Below are positions 37,395 to 50,200 of a stretch of DNA of 64,000 nt, piece after piece. The notes under the pieces were generated by a model. The model was not told where the DNA came from. It did no database searches and worked only from the letters and a program-made list of their open reading frames with translations. Every line of letters starts with the position of its first letter. Positions within the stretch are counted from its first letter, which is position 1. Source of the DNA: Tamarix chinensis (taxonomy: Eukaryota > Streptophyta > Magnoliopsida > Caryophyllales > Tamaricaceae); NCBI GenBank assembly GCA_030549775.1, contig CM060181.1, positions 1,364,001 to 1,428,000 on the forward strand. Reading direction: 5' to 3'. The position numbers and the translations under genes were made by a program.

Positions 37395-37910
37395 AATACG
37401 TTGGCTGAGAATATAAATTAAATTGTGTGGATTGATTGATTTATTTTTATTTTTATATTTGATATTTAATGAAAATAAATTGAGAATAAAATATGTTTGA
37501 TATGCGACAATTAGATTGAAAATAAAATAAATAATTTATTAAAGCTTCTTTTCTTTAATTTATAATATTTCTCTCTCAAGGTTATGTAGAGAATTATTAT
37601 TTGCAGTCTCTCTAAAAATACATAATTTAAGTGTGATATGATAAAAGCGCACTTTATAACCGTTTTACTTTTTCAATTCAATCATGAGGAAGTGTGGATT
37701 TGTGTGTCTTCTATTTTCCACCATGGGCCCAAATCAAGGTCAGAATTACTTGACTCAAATTACAAGACAGTTTAACTAGGAAAACAAAAGGAAAAATGAA
37801 TCATTACGGTTACCAAACGCATACTACATTCTTCTGTTTTTCTTTCTAAAAATTGGCTTCTACAGTAAACTTCTTACAGTGTACAGTAAATTTCCTCCGG
37901 TGTTCTATGA
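37395..37910. other. Intergenic AT-rich DNA
   Basis: No gene or recognised repeat between copies D and E. Confidence 0.45.
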
Positions 37911-37913
37911 GGA

Positions 37914-38250
37914 GTTGAGGACGGGAACGAGAAAACGGAGGTGAAAAAAACACAAAAATATTATTTTTTAAAAATTTAAGAAACAAAAATAATAGAAAAC
38001 AACAAAAATGATTATATATATATATACATCATATACATTTTTTCTAAAAGAAATATACTAAATTTATTAAAATTAAGAGAAAAAAATATAAAAAAATCTT
38101 AAAATTAATATTTATATTAGTTGATTTAAATCACTAATAATTTTTTAATAAAGATTTAATAAAATAATTTTAGTATTAATTTTTTTAAAATTTATAATAA
38201 AAAATATTTAAAAAATGAATGCCATTTTCGTACATTACTAATTTTCCATA
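37914..38250 (+). mobile_element. Short AT-rich repeat family, copy E
   Basis: Begins GAGGACGGGAACGAGAAAACG and ends CATTTTCGTACATTACTA. It has the same internal order as copies A and D (ATTATTTTTTAAAAATTTAAG, (TA)n, TTAAAATTAAGAGAAAAAAAT, ATATTAGTTGATTTAAATCAC). Confidence 0.6.
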
Positions 38251-39005
38251 CCTTCTTTCCTTTAACAAAAAAAAAGGAAAAAAAAGAGGGATAAAGTCTG
38301 GATATTTTTTTTTTACCACTATTATTAAGTCAATATCTAGAAGTAACAATTCAATGGGTTAGATAACGCGCTTACTACGCGACCCTACCTCCTTTTGCAT
38401 CATCCGTTTTGCTAATCTCCGTTCATGTGTTACGATTCTGATTCCTCCAATTTCATCCCATTCAAGCCCTCTCTTCTCTCGCCTCCTCTAATTCCAAACA
38501 TGAAACCCTGATTCTAAATCGCTAGTACGCCGGCCCTTCTCCCCAATGACTGACCCGACGGGCAAGACGTAACCGGTCCCTCTCCTCTCAACATGACATT
38601 AACGAGCAGCCATCTCCTCCCCCCCGGACAGTACATCATTTGCTTGAGCAGGTAACTTTCTTACTTCGAGATACACTTTAAGAAATTAATACATTAACAA
38701 TCAATTTAACAACCAATTTTTTTTTATAACTATTGATATATTATTAACAACCATCATTAAAAGTTGTTGCTATCGATATATCTATTACGACCAATGTAAT
38801 TTATTATTATTAATTTTATAAAAAAATTTATCTAATATATTCTAAATATTATTGTAAAAGTATATGTTTATTTCAAATAATGTAAATATTTATTTTAAAT
38901 AATTTTTTTTCCGGATAAGTCTTTTATTTTTTCTCGAAAAGCTGTCAATGAAATCTTTTAATTAAATTTAATTTAGTTGAAATTATATTTTTAATATAAT
39001 TCCAT
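38251..39005. other. Intergenic DNA
   Basis: A GC-richer patch (38385-38640) with no open frame of note, then AT-rich DNA with repeated TTAACAACC-type text (38690-38800). No gene seen. Confidence 0.4.
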
Positions 39006-39009
39006 TTTA

Positions 39010-42000
39010 GATTGTTGTAAAACAATAACAACAAAAAACACCCTATGTCATAGCCTCCATCCACTCCTTCCTTATTTTCTTTTTCCCCCCTATCTCTCTT
39101 CCTTTCTTATTCTTTCTCTGCGGTGCAAACCAAAACCGAAACCCCTGATCCCAACCTCTTGCTTCCTGCTCCCTACTCCCATGTCTTTTCTTTGTATTTG
39201 ATCTACCCACGCCACCACCATACCAGCTTGCCCTGCCACTTGACCACACCAAAGTAAACCACCACCACCTCTGAGCTCTAGCACACCAGCAGAAAACAGC
39301 GGATGACAACAATGACACCACCCCCGACGATAATAACACAACACCAACAACACAGTAGTTTAGTGCCGCCACAGACAACCTTAGCGACACACTCCACTAG
39401 AGAACTTTCCCCAACCTCCGGTGAAGCTACACTGCCCTTTCCCTACTCTTTTTTGGAGTATTTCATTGGGTATATTTTTCCCACACCCTAACTCATATTT
39501 TGATTGAATTTCTATGATTAGCTTATGATAAGTTGAATTGATTACTGAATTGAGTATGTATGCTTTTATGATAGATTTGGATGGGTTAATTGCATGGTAT
39601 ATGTTTGATTTATGAAAATTTAGATTTTTGATCTGTCATGTCTGGAATTGAGTTATTTTTCCTATATATTTGGGACTTTTGTTATGCGTTCCCTTGAGGT
39701 CCTAAATGTTGGTTATTGTGAATTACTTGTCGCTTGTGTTATGTTTTCCTATACGCTTATGAGTAGTGTTTTTCCTTAATATAAGAAGTTGATGGGGGAT
39801 GTTGATATGTTTGTTGTGGAGTAGACTTTGTTGCTCTGTTACTTTGATTAAATGGCATTTGGGCTCATTGTTTATAATATTGCATGGTTGTTGCATGGTA
39901 TCTATCTATTGAAGCTCTTGGATCAGTATAATGGTATTTGTTTATAGTATGCTACTTTGAACTTTTATGGTGGTGGTTTTATTCATTTGATATTATGCTT
40001 ATGATTTTCTTGCATGCTAAATATGCTATAAATTGTGTACTTTGTGTGTTTTTTGTTATTATAGATATTTAATTATTAATAAAAAATAAAATTTGTATAT
40101 TAATAAAACTTATAACATGAAAATTAAATATGAAAACATACATCTCTAATTATTGTTATAAGTAGAAAATAGATAAAAATGTAGCTTATATTTAAAAGGG
40201 GTTTTAAGTATGAAGTACCTAGTAGAGAACATATATCTCTTGTTCTTTTCCTAGACGTAGTTGATTTTGTTAATGTCTTCATTTCCTTATCAAATGTAAA
40301 TGAGGCCTTCTATTTGTGATCTTTATAAACATATAAAAATGACTTTTGATGTTGAATGAATTTTGTTGTGGTTCTTAAATTGATTTTTTATTATAAATTT
40401 GATGAATTTTTCTATGATATTTATATAGTTTTATTGTTATAAAATTTTGTTTCTACTATATAATTGTACATGCAGCTATGTTATATTAATATTTTTGGAG
40501 TCTTATTCAAATTGATGCTAATTCTGATATTTTTGTTAGTTTGGTATTTTTTTCATGATTAATTAGGATAGATGTCAACATAGTAGTAGCTAAGAAGTTT
40601 AAATTATCATATCTATTACATAAGATATTTTTGGAGTGTAGTTCAAATTAGACTAATTGGTTTATTATAATATTTGTGCCTAGTTTTATCTGCTGATTTG
40701 AATCTAATTTTAGATTGGATGTGCTAATTAATGTTCTCAGATTATTGCTCTATATATGTTATCTCAAAAGTTTAAAACTAGTAAGCATTTTGATGGATGG
40801 TGGTGCTCAAGGTTTTCATCATTACTTTATACTAGCTTTGCACCCATGCAATGCACGGGAAAATGACGAGTATTGAATTTATGTAGAAAAAAATGCTCTC
40901 AATAATATATATAGTAAGTAAATAACATAATGTAAACAAATTTTTGGTAATTAAAGATGTATTGAATATAAGATGATGATTTGTGGAGGGGGTAAATATG
41001 CTCTGATGGTCCATTTTCAATCACAAATAACACTACCCACAATATATGGGTGTATTAATACCAATGTTATAAAAAAAAATCAACTCCCATTTGCTCAAGT
41101 ATGTATAATGCTAAATTTTTGATTAAATAATTGTGCGAGCTTCAAGGAGTAAATACTTAATAATATTTGCTTCTTTAAAAAAAAAGAATAGGGTCATGGC
41201 CAAGCAAATACAGAAGTATCTAATTTGTTCATGAATTAAAGTAAACATCAATCCAAAATTCCAAAACCTAACATAAGACTACGACATATTTGTCTCATAC
41301 AACTCATTCTCTTGACTGCATAGCTTGGATTTGTTGGTGATGAAGGCTACATCAAGCTGACCGACCCTTTCAAAAATATCCTTCCTCTTTCTTGTAGTCA
41401 TTATGTTTCACACAGTATGTGGATAACAAATCTCTTGAAGCAACTAGAAATATAGTGGCATTTTTCAAAGTTATTACCAATGCTGGGCATCGAAACACAT
41501 CCCTTAACTTTCTTTTGATGCTGAATCAATACCCTTTGGTATACACCAGATTATATTAACAAATTACAATCAATCTAGGCCTCTTAAAATTCTTGACCCA
41601 CTTATTCACTACCTTCTTAGATAACAATGGAACTGACATAATGTGGTCATTATGGCTTAAGAGGCATTTTGGTCATTTTTGGTCTAATGCGCCTAAATAT
41701 GAATAACTGAGCATAGGATGATCTTAGTATATTTCTAATGTTGAACTTGGTAGTTTATTTGATTATGATTGCCTTGAGTAATTGAATATGAATAAAAATG
41801 GTTAATTATGAAAACTTGGATCTATGTGATTTATATGCAGTATTGTGTTGACCTTAATTAAAATACTAATATTTAAAGTGAAATACCTCGAGATTGCAAA
41901 TGATGGCTATTTAGGGGTTGTTACCCTAAAGAGTGGTTTAGCCCATGATTGATTATCGATTTTTTCTTATGTGCCTTAGTGCACAATTAGGCCTACATCT

Positions 42001-43191
42001 TATTCTATTTAGTTTTATAGAATTATAGATGGTGTTCATATTTATGGATTGGATATCCTTGTTAGTAGGATACTATGCTACCATCATGTGCTAATGCGAT
42101 CAGGGTATCTTAGTATCCTTAATTTGATAGTCGGTAGGATATTGTATTGACTTGGTGCACCGGTATGAATGGAGTATCTAAGTATCTCTGGGTTGATATG
42201 ATCTCCCCTCGAGAGAATACACATGAAAATTATTATTTGATTGGTTTGGTAGTAGCCTATGTGCCTATCTATGGATCGATAATAGCCTTTGTGTCTACTT
42301 ACGGATCGATAGTAGCTTTCGTGCCTACTTGTAGTTTGGTAGTAGCCTTCGTACCAACCTATGTTCGGTATTGTGCCTTTGAGCCCTAGATGTGATATTA
42401 TAGATTTTTATTGGTATTGTGCCATTAAGCCCTACATGTGATGTATGGATATTATTAGCTTGACATTAAGATATGAGATATGTGGTGAAGGATATGGTTA
42501 TTATGTTGATATTGGTTCTAATCAGTACTTTAGAGAGCATCCCAAAATGTTTGGTTAGTAAATTTTAGTATGTTCTAAATGAATGAGTATAAGTAGTATG
42601 TGGCTTGGTGATATTTTTTTATCTGATCTAATTATCGTATTTGATCATCTTATGTAACTTTCAATATTTAATATCATATATTAATATGATGCCTTATATG
42701 TGTCCCATGCAAACTTTCCATATTAGTCTTGTATAATAGTACCGTTGTACTAAAGGGTTCCTTTTCGTGGACCTCTCACTATTCATTGGGGCAGTGGTAT
42801 TTGCAGAGTAGCTTGCAAGATCAATCTAAATCTAGTAGTTTGGGTTGAGAGTTAGAACTATTGGTGTCCCTTTTGGTAACTTTGATGCAATTGTTCTTGA
42901 ACTCTTATGTCCTCTTGTATTTTCTCTTATTTGAGTTTTCTAACTATTGTCATTTGTTTTTACTCAAAATGATAATCATATGCTTGTTCTCTCTATTCTA
43001 GTTCTTTTATTTGTATTATTAATTTAAGAAAAGTAATGATTTTAGCTTTGTTACTATGAGAATAGTAGAGAAAAACGAAGTTATACCAAGTGTGTCGGTA
43101 ACAACCTATATTTTTTTTTTATTATTATCTTAGCTTCTGCTATTAATTTTTAAAATGAATTTTTTTTTGTACTAAAAATAAAGGTATTACA
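39010..43191 (+). mobile_element. Element 4: non-coding repeat of the element 1-5 group, plus orientation
   Basis: The left part (39080-39450) is a CCACC/CACCA-rich tract equivalent, on this strand, to the GGTGG-rich tracts of elements 1 and 2. A tandem array lies at 42230-42390. A block with CCTCTCACTATTCATTGGGG (about 42771) precedes the right end. The right end, about 43095-43191, reads CGGTAACAACCTATA ... ACTAAAAATAAAGGTATTACA, a diverged form of the GTAACACCCC..GGTGTTACA terminus. No retrotransposon protein is readable. The left boundary is not resolved and no target duplication was found. Confidence 0.45.
42230..42390 (+). repeat. Tandem ~31-bp repeat in element 4
   Basis: About four copies of GGATCGATAGTAGCCTTTGTGCCTAC-type sequence in direct order, some with TTGGTAGTAGCC in place of GATCGATAGTAGCC. 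The 80-codon open frame over it (repeating YGSIVAFVPTY) is a by-product of the repeat having a near-multiple-of-three period. Confidence 0.7.
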
Positions 43192-43272
43192 ATAAATGTT
43201 TTCCATGTTTAAGTTACCTATTGCAAATGCATGTGTTGCATGTTATAAGTGAAAAAAGTGTTATTTTAGTGA

Positions 43273-44948
43273 AAGCATGATAAAATGTCGTGTGATATCC
43301 TCTGCTTGAATAAAGACACGGAGGGTCTCATCGTGGACTTTTGTAGTTGTGAAATTTTCGCTTAACGTATTGAACAATGCGCTCTCCTGAATACGGATTT
43401 CTCTGGCTTGAAATATACATGGCATGGGAAGTCAGGTGATGGAAGAATCAGTTTTTGTACTGATAGATGCTTTGCCAACTCTGACTCACATATTATCTTT
43501 CCGAATGGTTTTGTACGTCATCTCCCGAGGTTGCACTCCGTCCGATCATCACCCTATCATGGTTTGCTTGGATGTTTCCGGCACCCTCACAAGAGTATAT
43601 ATTGCCCCTTTAGATTTGAATCTTCTTGGCTCACTTTTGACGATTTCGCCCAGAGTATTGAAAGAAACTAGAATCCACTTAGTTATTCCTATCAACAGCA
43701 CCATCAAGTACTCTACCGTACTGTAGCCTTTTGTAGTTGGAATAAATCTGACTTTGGCAACATGTTTGCTTAGAAACAATGGATTATAGGTAGACTCAAT
43801 GGTGACCAAATATCTTTGTCCCATTGCATCTCTCCCGGTCTTTTGAAATTTGAGTGAAAATTAAATGACACTTTGTTACAAAGAATAATTGCTTCTTATA
43901 TGTTCGTGTCTTGGAGAATCTTTTGCTCCGTTCGACCGACGAATAAATATCCAAAAATTGTATATTTTCTTCTTCAAAAGTGTTCCTTCGTGCATGACCA
44001 TACCCAAGAAAAGCACAGATCTTCAGCATACATCCAAGATATATATATATATGTATATTTTTAACTCAACAATTGATGACTGGTTAACTGCTAATCTATG
44101 CTGTACAAGCGGCTCGATCATGAACGCCTTGGTCCATGGTTTTCGCTACAGCTTATTGGGCAATTTGGTTCTGGCGGAGCCAACTCATGTTTGCAACTGA
44201 TTTTATACGACGGCCTTTCTTAATTAAGAAGCGCACAAAATTTTCTCAAGCCCTAAAATTATCCCGAACTCATAACCTGAGAGAAGCAATAAATGGCACA
44301 ACACCCGGGGTCCAGAAGAAGAATACTCCTTGGACACCTAGCTCGCCTGGGGTAATTAAAATTAAAGTCGACGGCACTGTGGACGTGGATATTCAGACCC
44401 GATCGCTTTCGGAGGTGTTCCGCCAGACAACTGCCGGCATTGGATTTGTCGGTTTCACCGGGAATACGGGGCACACGACACAAACACACATGCAGAACTG
44501 CATATCATAGTAGTTTCCACATATTCAAAAGCGGCGATTGCTTTCCTTTGGGGTCGTCGACTTCGACATTATCCTCAAACTTCCTTGATCCAGGCTTGTT
44601 CGCGTCTTTTGGCCTCCTTCAACTCCTGCTCATTATCTCACGAATTTCGGGAATGTGGCTTACGGCCTAGCCCGCAAGGACGAGATGATACCCCTTTTGC
44701 GATTCACTCTCCTCGATAGCCCGCCCTCCTAGACAAGTTAAGGAATTTTGACTCGGTTGGTTTCTCAACCCACTTTGTAAAAGGGTTAAGCCTTCGGGGA
44801 ACCGCCCTCCTTTGGGTTTATCATTTCTTAATTTGTGTGTCACTTATATATGGAAGGGGCCGTGCTGCTCCTCCTCTATCACCTACCATTCCAATTTTAT
44901 AGGATGTGGCTCCAAAGCAGATTTGGGTTATCTTTAGCAAAAAAAAAA
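43273..44948 (+). pseudogene. LINE (non-LTR retrotransposon) remnant: endonuclease end joined to C-terminal region, with poly(A) tail
   Basis: A frame near 43400-43670 reads FSGLKYTWHG, then DGRISFCTDRCFAN, FPNGFVRHLPRLHS and CPFRFESSWLTFDDF. This is the C-terminal part of the L1 endonuclease domain and the linker after it (G.KYTW...R..LDR......FP...V.HL.R..SDH.P......PFRFE..W). About 400 bases later, 44120-44500, another frame has WAIWFWRSQLMF and then PWTPSSPGVIKIKVDGTV, the start of the RNase H-like domain found at the C-terminus of plant L1 elements. The reverse transcriptase is missing between them, so there is an internal deletion. The 3' end is marked by TTATCTTTAGCAAAAAAAAAA at about 44930-44948. 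Frameshifts and stops are frequent. Confidence 0.7.
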
Positions 44949-44949
44949 T

Positions 44950-46630
44950 CTAAATGGGCCGGATCGAAAATAAAGAGATGTTTCCCAACCAACCTCTGCC
45001 CTAAAATAAGGATACAGCTGCCAAACGAGGTCTGGGCTTCTGCTGTTGCTTTTTTTTTTTTAGTGGTCTTCTCTTCTGTACGTAGTTTACGAATTGTGGT
45101 GTGCCCACAACTGGGAGGAGGTAACCAACTTTGGCCTATAATAGACGAGGAATATACGTTAGATTTCAAGTCCATATATATAAGCCTATAACTCAACCGC
45201 TCGCTAGCGAGAAATGGAGAACCACATTCCAGTCAATAGAACAAGGTACGTTCCTCCCAATCGTCTAAAGTGACATCTTGGCCCATTTCCAAAATCATCA
45301 GATTTTTATTTCTTTCCTCTTTTATAAATATGGTAGATGGGTCAGAATATCTTATAGTTCGGATGTCACCTAATTGGCCGGAGAGAGCATATACTAGGGA
45401 TCTACACAATTAATTCCAAAACACAACTCATTAAGATGTTCAGTTTATATTATCTTGTGTCGTTACCTTCTAAATATTTAAATCTAATGGTCATATAACA
45501 ACTCAGCGTTGTGGTTTTCCTGAATTGGATGAGTGGTATGAGAATCAACAACTATTAAGATGATGGGATCACATGTAATGTGCTATCGACAACCCACCGG
45601 AATGTAGCTCATGACGGAGACTTAAGACTAAAATAGTGGACGTTGTTGATAATCTTAGATCTTTATGTTTTTTTTTTGTTTGGGTTTAACGTAAACAAAA
45701 ATAAATCCATTTTTTTATAATAACAATAATTTTTTCCTAATAAGTGTTCGATGTCACTTGTTATACCTATTAAAAGAAGAAAGGAAATTAGCATTTAAGT
45801 TCATAATACCAACGCGTATTAGTAGGTAATTTACTAATTATATTGATCAAAGTCTCAACAAGTAGACGAAACCATAATAATAATAATTATTATTATTATT
45901 ATGTTCGATGGTCATTTTTTTAAAAGGGAACATAACTCATGATACTCCCTTCGGATTATAGCTAGCTACAGCATTTGTTGAAAGCAAATGAGCAGTAACC
46001 TTCCTTCTATTTAATTTTAGTTATGGGTCCGCATAAATCGGATCAATCTTAAATTTTGTACCGAATCAATTGAGTTAGAGTTTGACTGTTTTATTAAAAA
46101 AAAAATAATCCCAATTATGAGTCATATTTGTTTGAAAAAATTGAGTCTTATGGGTATTCTAAATTTGTTCCGAATTTTTCAATTTGACCTTATTCAAGTT
46201 CTTTTTACAATTTTTTTCAGCAAATAGGATCAAAATCAAGTTAGTTTCGAAACCGAATATAAAAAACATCATGCTTAAAATAGGATCAAAGTATGATCGA
46301 TCCTTGGTTGACCTGATATTTACGTTTTAACTCTAAATGTAAACCGTCTTAAAATTAATTTGAGTTCTATAATGCAATTTAGAAAAGAAAAAAGAATCTC
46401 TCGACCAATCTAGATCTAGTTTGAGAAGATTCAATATGGTCTAAATTTAAACTGACGCACACCCTAATCCCAATAAGGTGTAAACCTTCATTCCTATTTA
46501 TACTTATGTATGTATGTTTCTAGCACGAATATTAGTCAATATAAAAGCTCCCCCTATGGTATATCTTAATATAGTATAAAAATTATCACATTAACTTAAA
46601 AAACACAGTTTTTATATTCTATTAATATAA
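44950..46630. other. Intergenic DNA
   Basis: No supported gene. A segment at about 46000-46470 (start TTATGGGTCCGCATAAATCGGATC) contains repeated GGATCAA and TTTGAATT-type text and may be a decayed repeat. Confidence 0.4.
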
Positions 46631-46639
46631 AAGCTCCCC

Positions 46640-47258
46640 CTATGGATATTTGAATTTATGATCAGATATCATCGGATATTAAATATAACTGATATTATCC
46701 GAATACAATTTCAAATATAAAAAAAATTACCAAATGACAAATATATTTCATATTATCCGATTTGTTGAGCGAATGCTCAGCAAATATCTGATTCGCTTAG
46801 CAAATATTCGACTTACTCAACAAATATCTAATGTTAAAACTAAAATAAGAAAGGAGTGGATGGAGTCTATCAGTATGCAGAGTATTTTTATTTTTATTTT
46901 TATTTTTATAAATATCTAAAAAGGGATTGTATTAAAAATATAATTTCAATTAAATTAAAATTTTCCTCAAATAATAAATAAAGTAAGTAAAAATTATACA
47001 CAGACACATATAAATTTATTTATATACAATTATATATAAAATAAAAAATTATAAAAAAATGTATAAATATTTTTCTTTAGATCGGATATTATTTGTATTT
47101 GCCGGATCAGATATTTGGTTTGTTTGAATTTTCGTTGACCGGATCAGATATTTGATTTGAAAAAAAAAATTGGATCGGTTATTTGCTTTTTCGGATCGGA
47201 TCGCTTGGGATATCGGATCAAATAATCAGATATCGGATAACATGAACAGCCCTAGATA
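46640..47258. mobile_element. Repeat rich in GATATCGGAT / CAAATATC strings, ending AACAGCCCTAG
   Basis: Direct and inverted copies of CGGATATT, GCAAATATC, GGATCAGATATTTG and GATATCGGATAA recur throughout. On the minus strand it starts CTAGGGCTGTTCATGTTATCCGATA, an opening style typical of abundant plant non-autonomous DNA elements (GGGCTGT..). The other end is not sharply defined. No coding potential. Confidence 0.45.
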
Positions 47259-50200
47259 TATCCACTACATAATATCTGTTAACGGGTAATCGAATTATCT
47301 GTCGGGTAACATATATCCTACAGATGCGGTAAGGGTACAAATTTAGGTATAGATTTTCTTATCGGGTATCGGTATGATGGGTGTACCTACCCTGAACCCA
47401 CTCCATTTACATGCGTATCGGGTTGGGTTTGGGCCGAGTAAGCTCATATTCGAGTGATTTCTTGTTTGAATTAATTTGATGGGTCAAGTATGGGTTAACT
47501 TGACAAATTGAGTCTTTTTAGGTTTTGATGGGTCGAGTTGGGTTCGGACCAAGCTAATCTTAAATCGAATCATTTTAAATTTAAGTCAAATCAAACATTG
47601 ACCATCAAAATTAATGTAACTCATTAACCTCGTAAGCAAGAATTAAGTTTAATTTTATGTAAGTATATAATTAATAATGTGTTATTAATTGTTATTATTA
47701 TTATTAGTTTTTTAATGTTATGTTTTTTTTGGGAAAAAATCTATAAAATTATAATATTGTTGGTCAATAAATAAATTTACAACAAAGGTAAGAAAAATAA
47801 ATAAAATTTAGATAATTATATATTTTTAAAAGCTTTAAATAAATAATATGATATACTTTTTTTATTATCATAACTAATTAATATCGAATTTAATTTTATA
47901 GATTTAGATTAGATTGATAGCTGGTCGGATTGATAATGGATTACATATTAAAATTGAATTGGGTCATTTATATTTAGATCAACGTCAGATTAGATTAATT
48001 TTAGATTTAATTTAAGTTAAATCAAATTGATAAATTTATCATACAATACTAAAAAAGATTTTACACGTCAGACCTGACTGATCGGATCGACCGACTCTCC
48101 TCTCACCCCCCACATCATGTATGTAGCCCACCCCCGGAAATATTAATTTTGAGGAGAGTGAGGCCTACAGCCGCCGCCCTCACCCCCCCCCCCGGGGTCC
48201 CCACCACGTCACATTTTATCCACTTTCCCCTTTATTGTATTGGTGCAAAATCCTGTACCCAAAAATAATGGTACGACTGTTTGCACAGATTTGTAAATTC
48301 GGCCAACCCCACTATCATTGTAACTTAAGGCTTCGTCCATTCGTCACATTTCCAGATAGCGTGAAGAGTAGCAACTTTTTGTTCTTATATTTTTTTACTG
48401 AATAGTAGTAGTTGTTACATCGACCAGTCTACAAGTCAACGACTAGATTTCACTGACATTTAGCCCGAAAAATGATTGAAACATATTCCATAAATAGACT
48501 CATCAATTAAATAGTATTGTTATTTAAAAAATAATTTTTTATTCGACAGAAAATATATGTCTAAAGTAATCTTTTCACATTAAATTTTTTTACCCAAGCC
48601 TCTCCGTCTATCGGTAAAATCTGTCGAAGCCTACCTCTTATCATCGACAAAATCTACCGAAGCTACCCTCCGACCATCAACAAAATATGCCAAAACCACC
48701 CATTGCCAAAAAAAAAGCACATTCACTTTATACACAACCAGTCATCATTTGGCTATCTTAGATGGAAGGTAGGGTGTATAGGAGTTGGACTACCGGCAGA
48801 TTTTGCCGAAGCCAACCCCTACTCCACGGACATATTTTGCTAAAACCAACTGATTTTTTTAAATTAAACTCACATGTTCATAATCAAACTAATTTTTTTA
48901 TCTATAGTAAAAAAAAATCATGTACTAGATCTACAATATGCTACAAAAATTAAAATTTAAACTTACATATTTATAAATAAATAACAAAATTTTAAAAATA
49001 ATTTTAATTAAACTCATAAATTTATAACATAACTTCAATATATTTTATAACAGAAAAAATTATTAATTACTTATCTTGAGGGAATGCTGTTACTTTGCAA
49101 AAAAAAAAAAAATCTACTTTGAAGAGACAAGGGACAGAAGGCAGATAGAAAAAAAAGTATGGGAAAAAGGAAAAAAAATATGTAGGTCAAAGGTTAAAAA
49201 AGGGTATATTTAGTAAGTTACAAAATTTTTTCTAAATAGTAAATATCTGTTTTCTAAATAACATGTAGGCTACTAAATAATGCTCAATTTATATTAAAAA
49301 ATTATCATACTATATTTAAAAATAAAATGTAATTATTAATTTTGCTTATATATATTAATAAAAAAATATAAATAAAATTTAAAATATTTATTAATATAAA
49401 TATAGTTATAATTATTATTATTATAATATAATATATTTTAAAAATAATATTAATAACCAAATTTTATTTTTAACATATATTACGATAATTTTTTTTTGCT
49501 CTATTAGTATAAAAAATTATTTTATTATTAAATTTTTATATTAAAAAAACATCTTAAAGAAGTTAAAATCTCCTTTATAATTTTAATTTTATTTTTTTAG
49601 TTATATATGTATTAAATATTTTGTTATTTTTTAATAAAGGGTATAAGTATAATTTTAAAATTATTTAAATTATTTAAAAAAATGTAAATTAAAAGATTTT
49701 TGTTTAAAAAAAATACGGAGAGGGCGGAAGTATATCGGATTGGTACTAGTTAAGGATTGTATTATTGGCAATAAATTATAGTAGTAATTACATGCAAGTG
49801 GTCGTAGAACCAGCTCAAGCAGCCACTACGGTCCGTCCCCTCGTGCCACCTAGTGACTGGTCGAGTTTACGAAACGACACACGCTGACGACGAGGACGGC
49901 AGCGGACTATTATGGTATGTTCATATTTGATCTTAATTAATAGTACCATTAGACATCCTGTCAGCTCGATCCCTTCATTAATCATTCATATTCCATCCAA
50001 TCAAATTAACTACTCCTCCCCTTTTTGGAAAGCAATCATTTTACTTTTCTTTTTCTATACATTAATTATTATTATTAATTTTCAATAAATGCTATAATTA
50101 TAATATTATGGGTATATATACATATTATGCACCTTTGCTCTTTTTTTTTTTTATAACGCCTCGGTTTTCTAGAATAAGCCGTTTTGTGTAGTTTGTCTGC

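Noticed and set aside
42147..42389. 80-codon frame with repeating YGSIVAFVPTY
   Set aside because: Derived from the tandem repeat of element 4; repeat period mimics a coding repeat.
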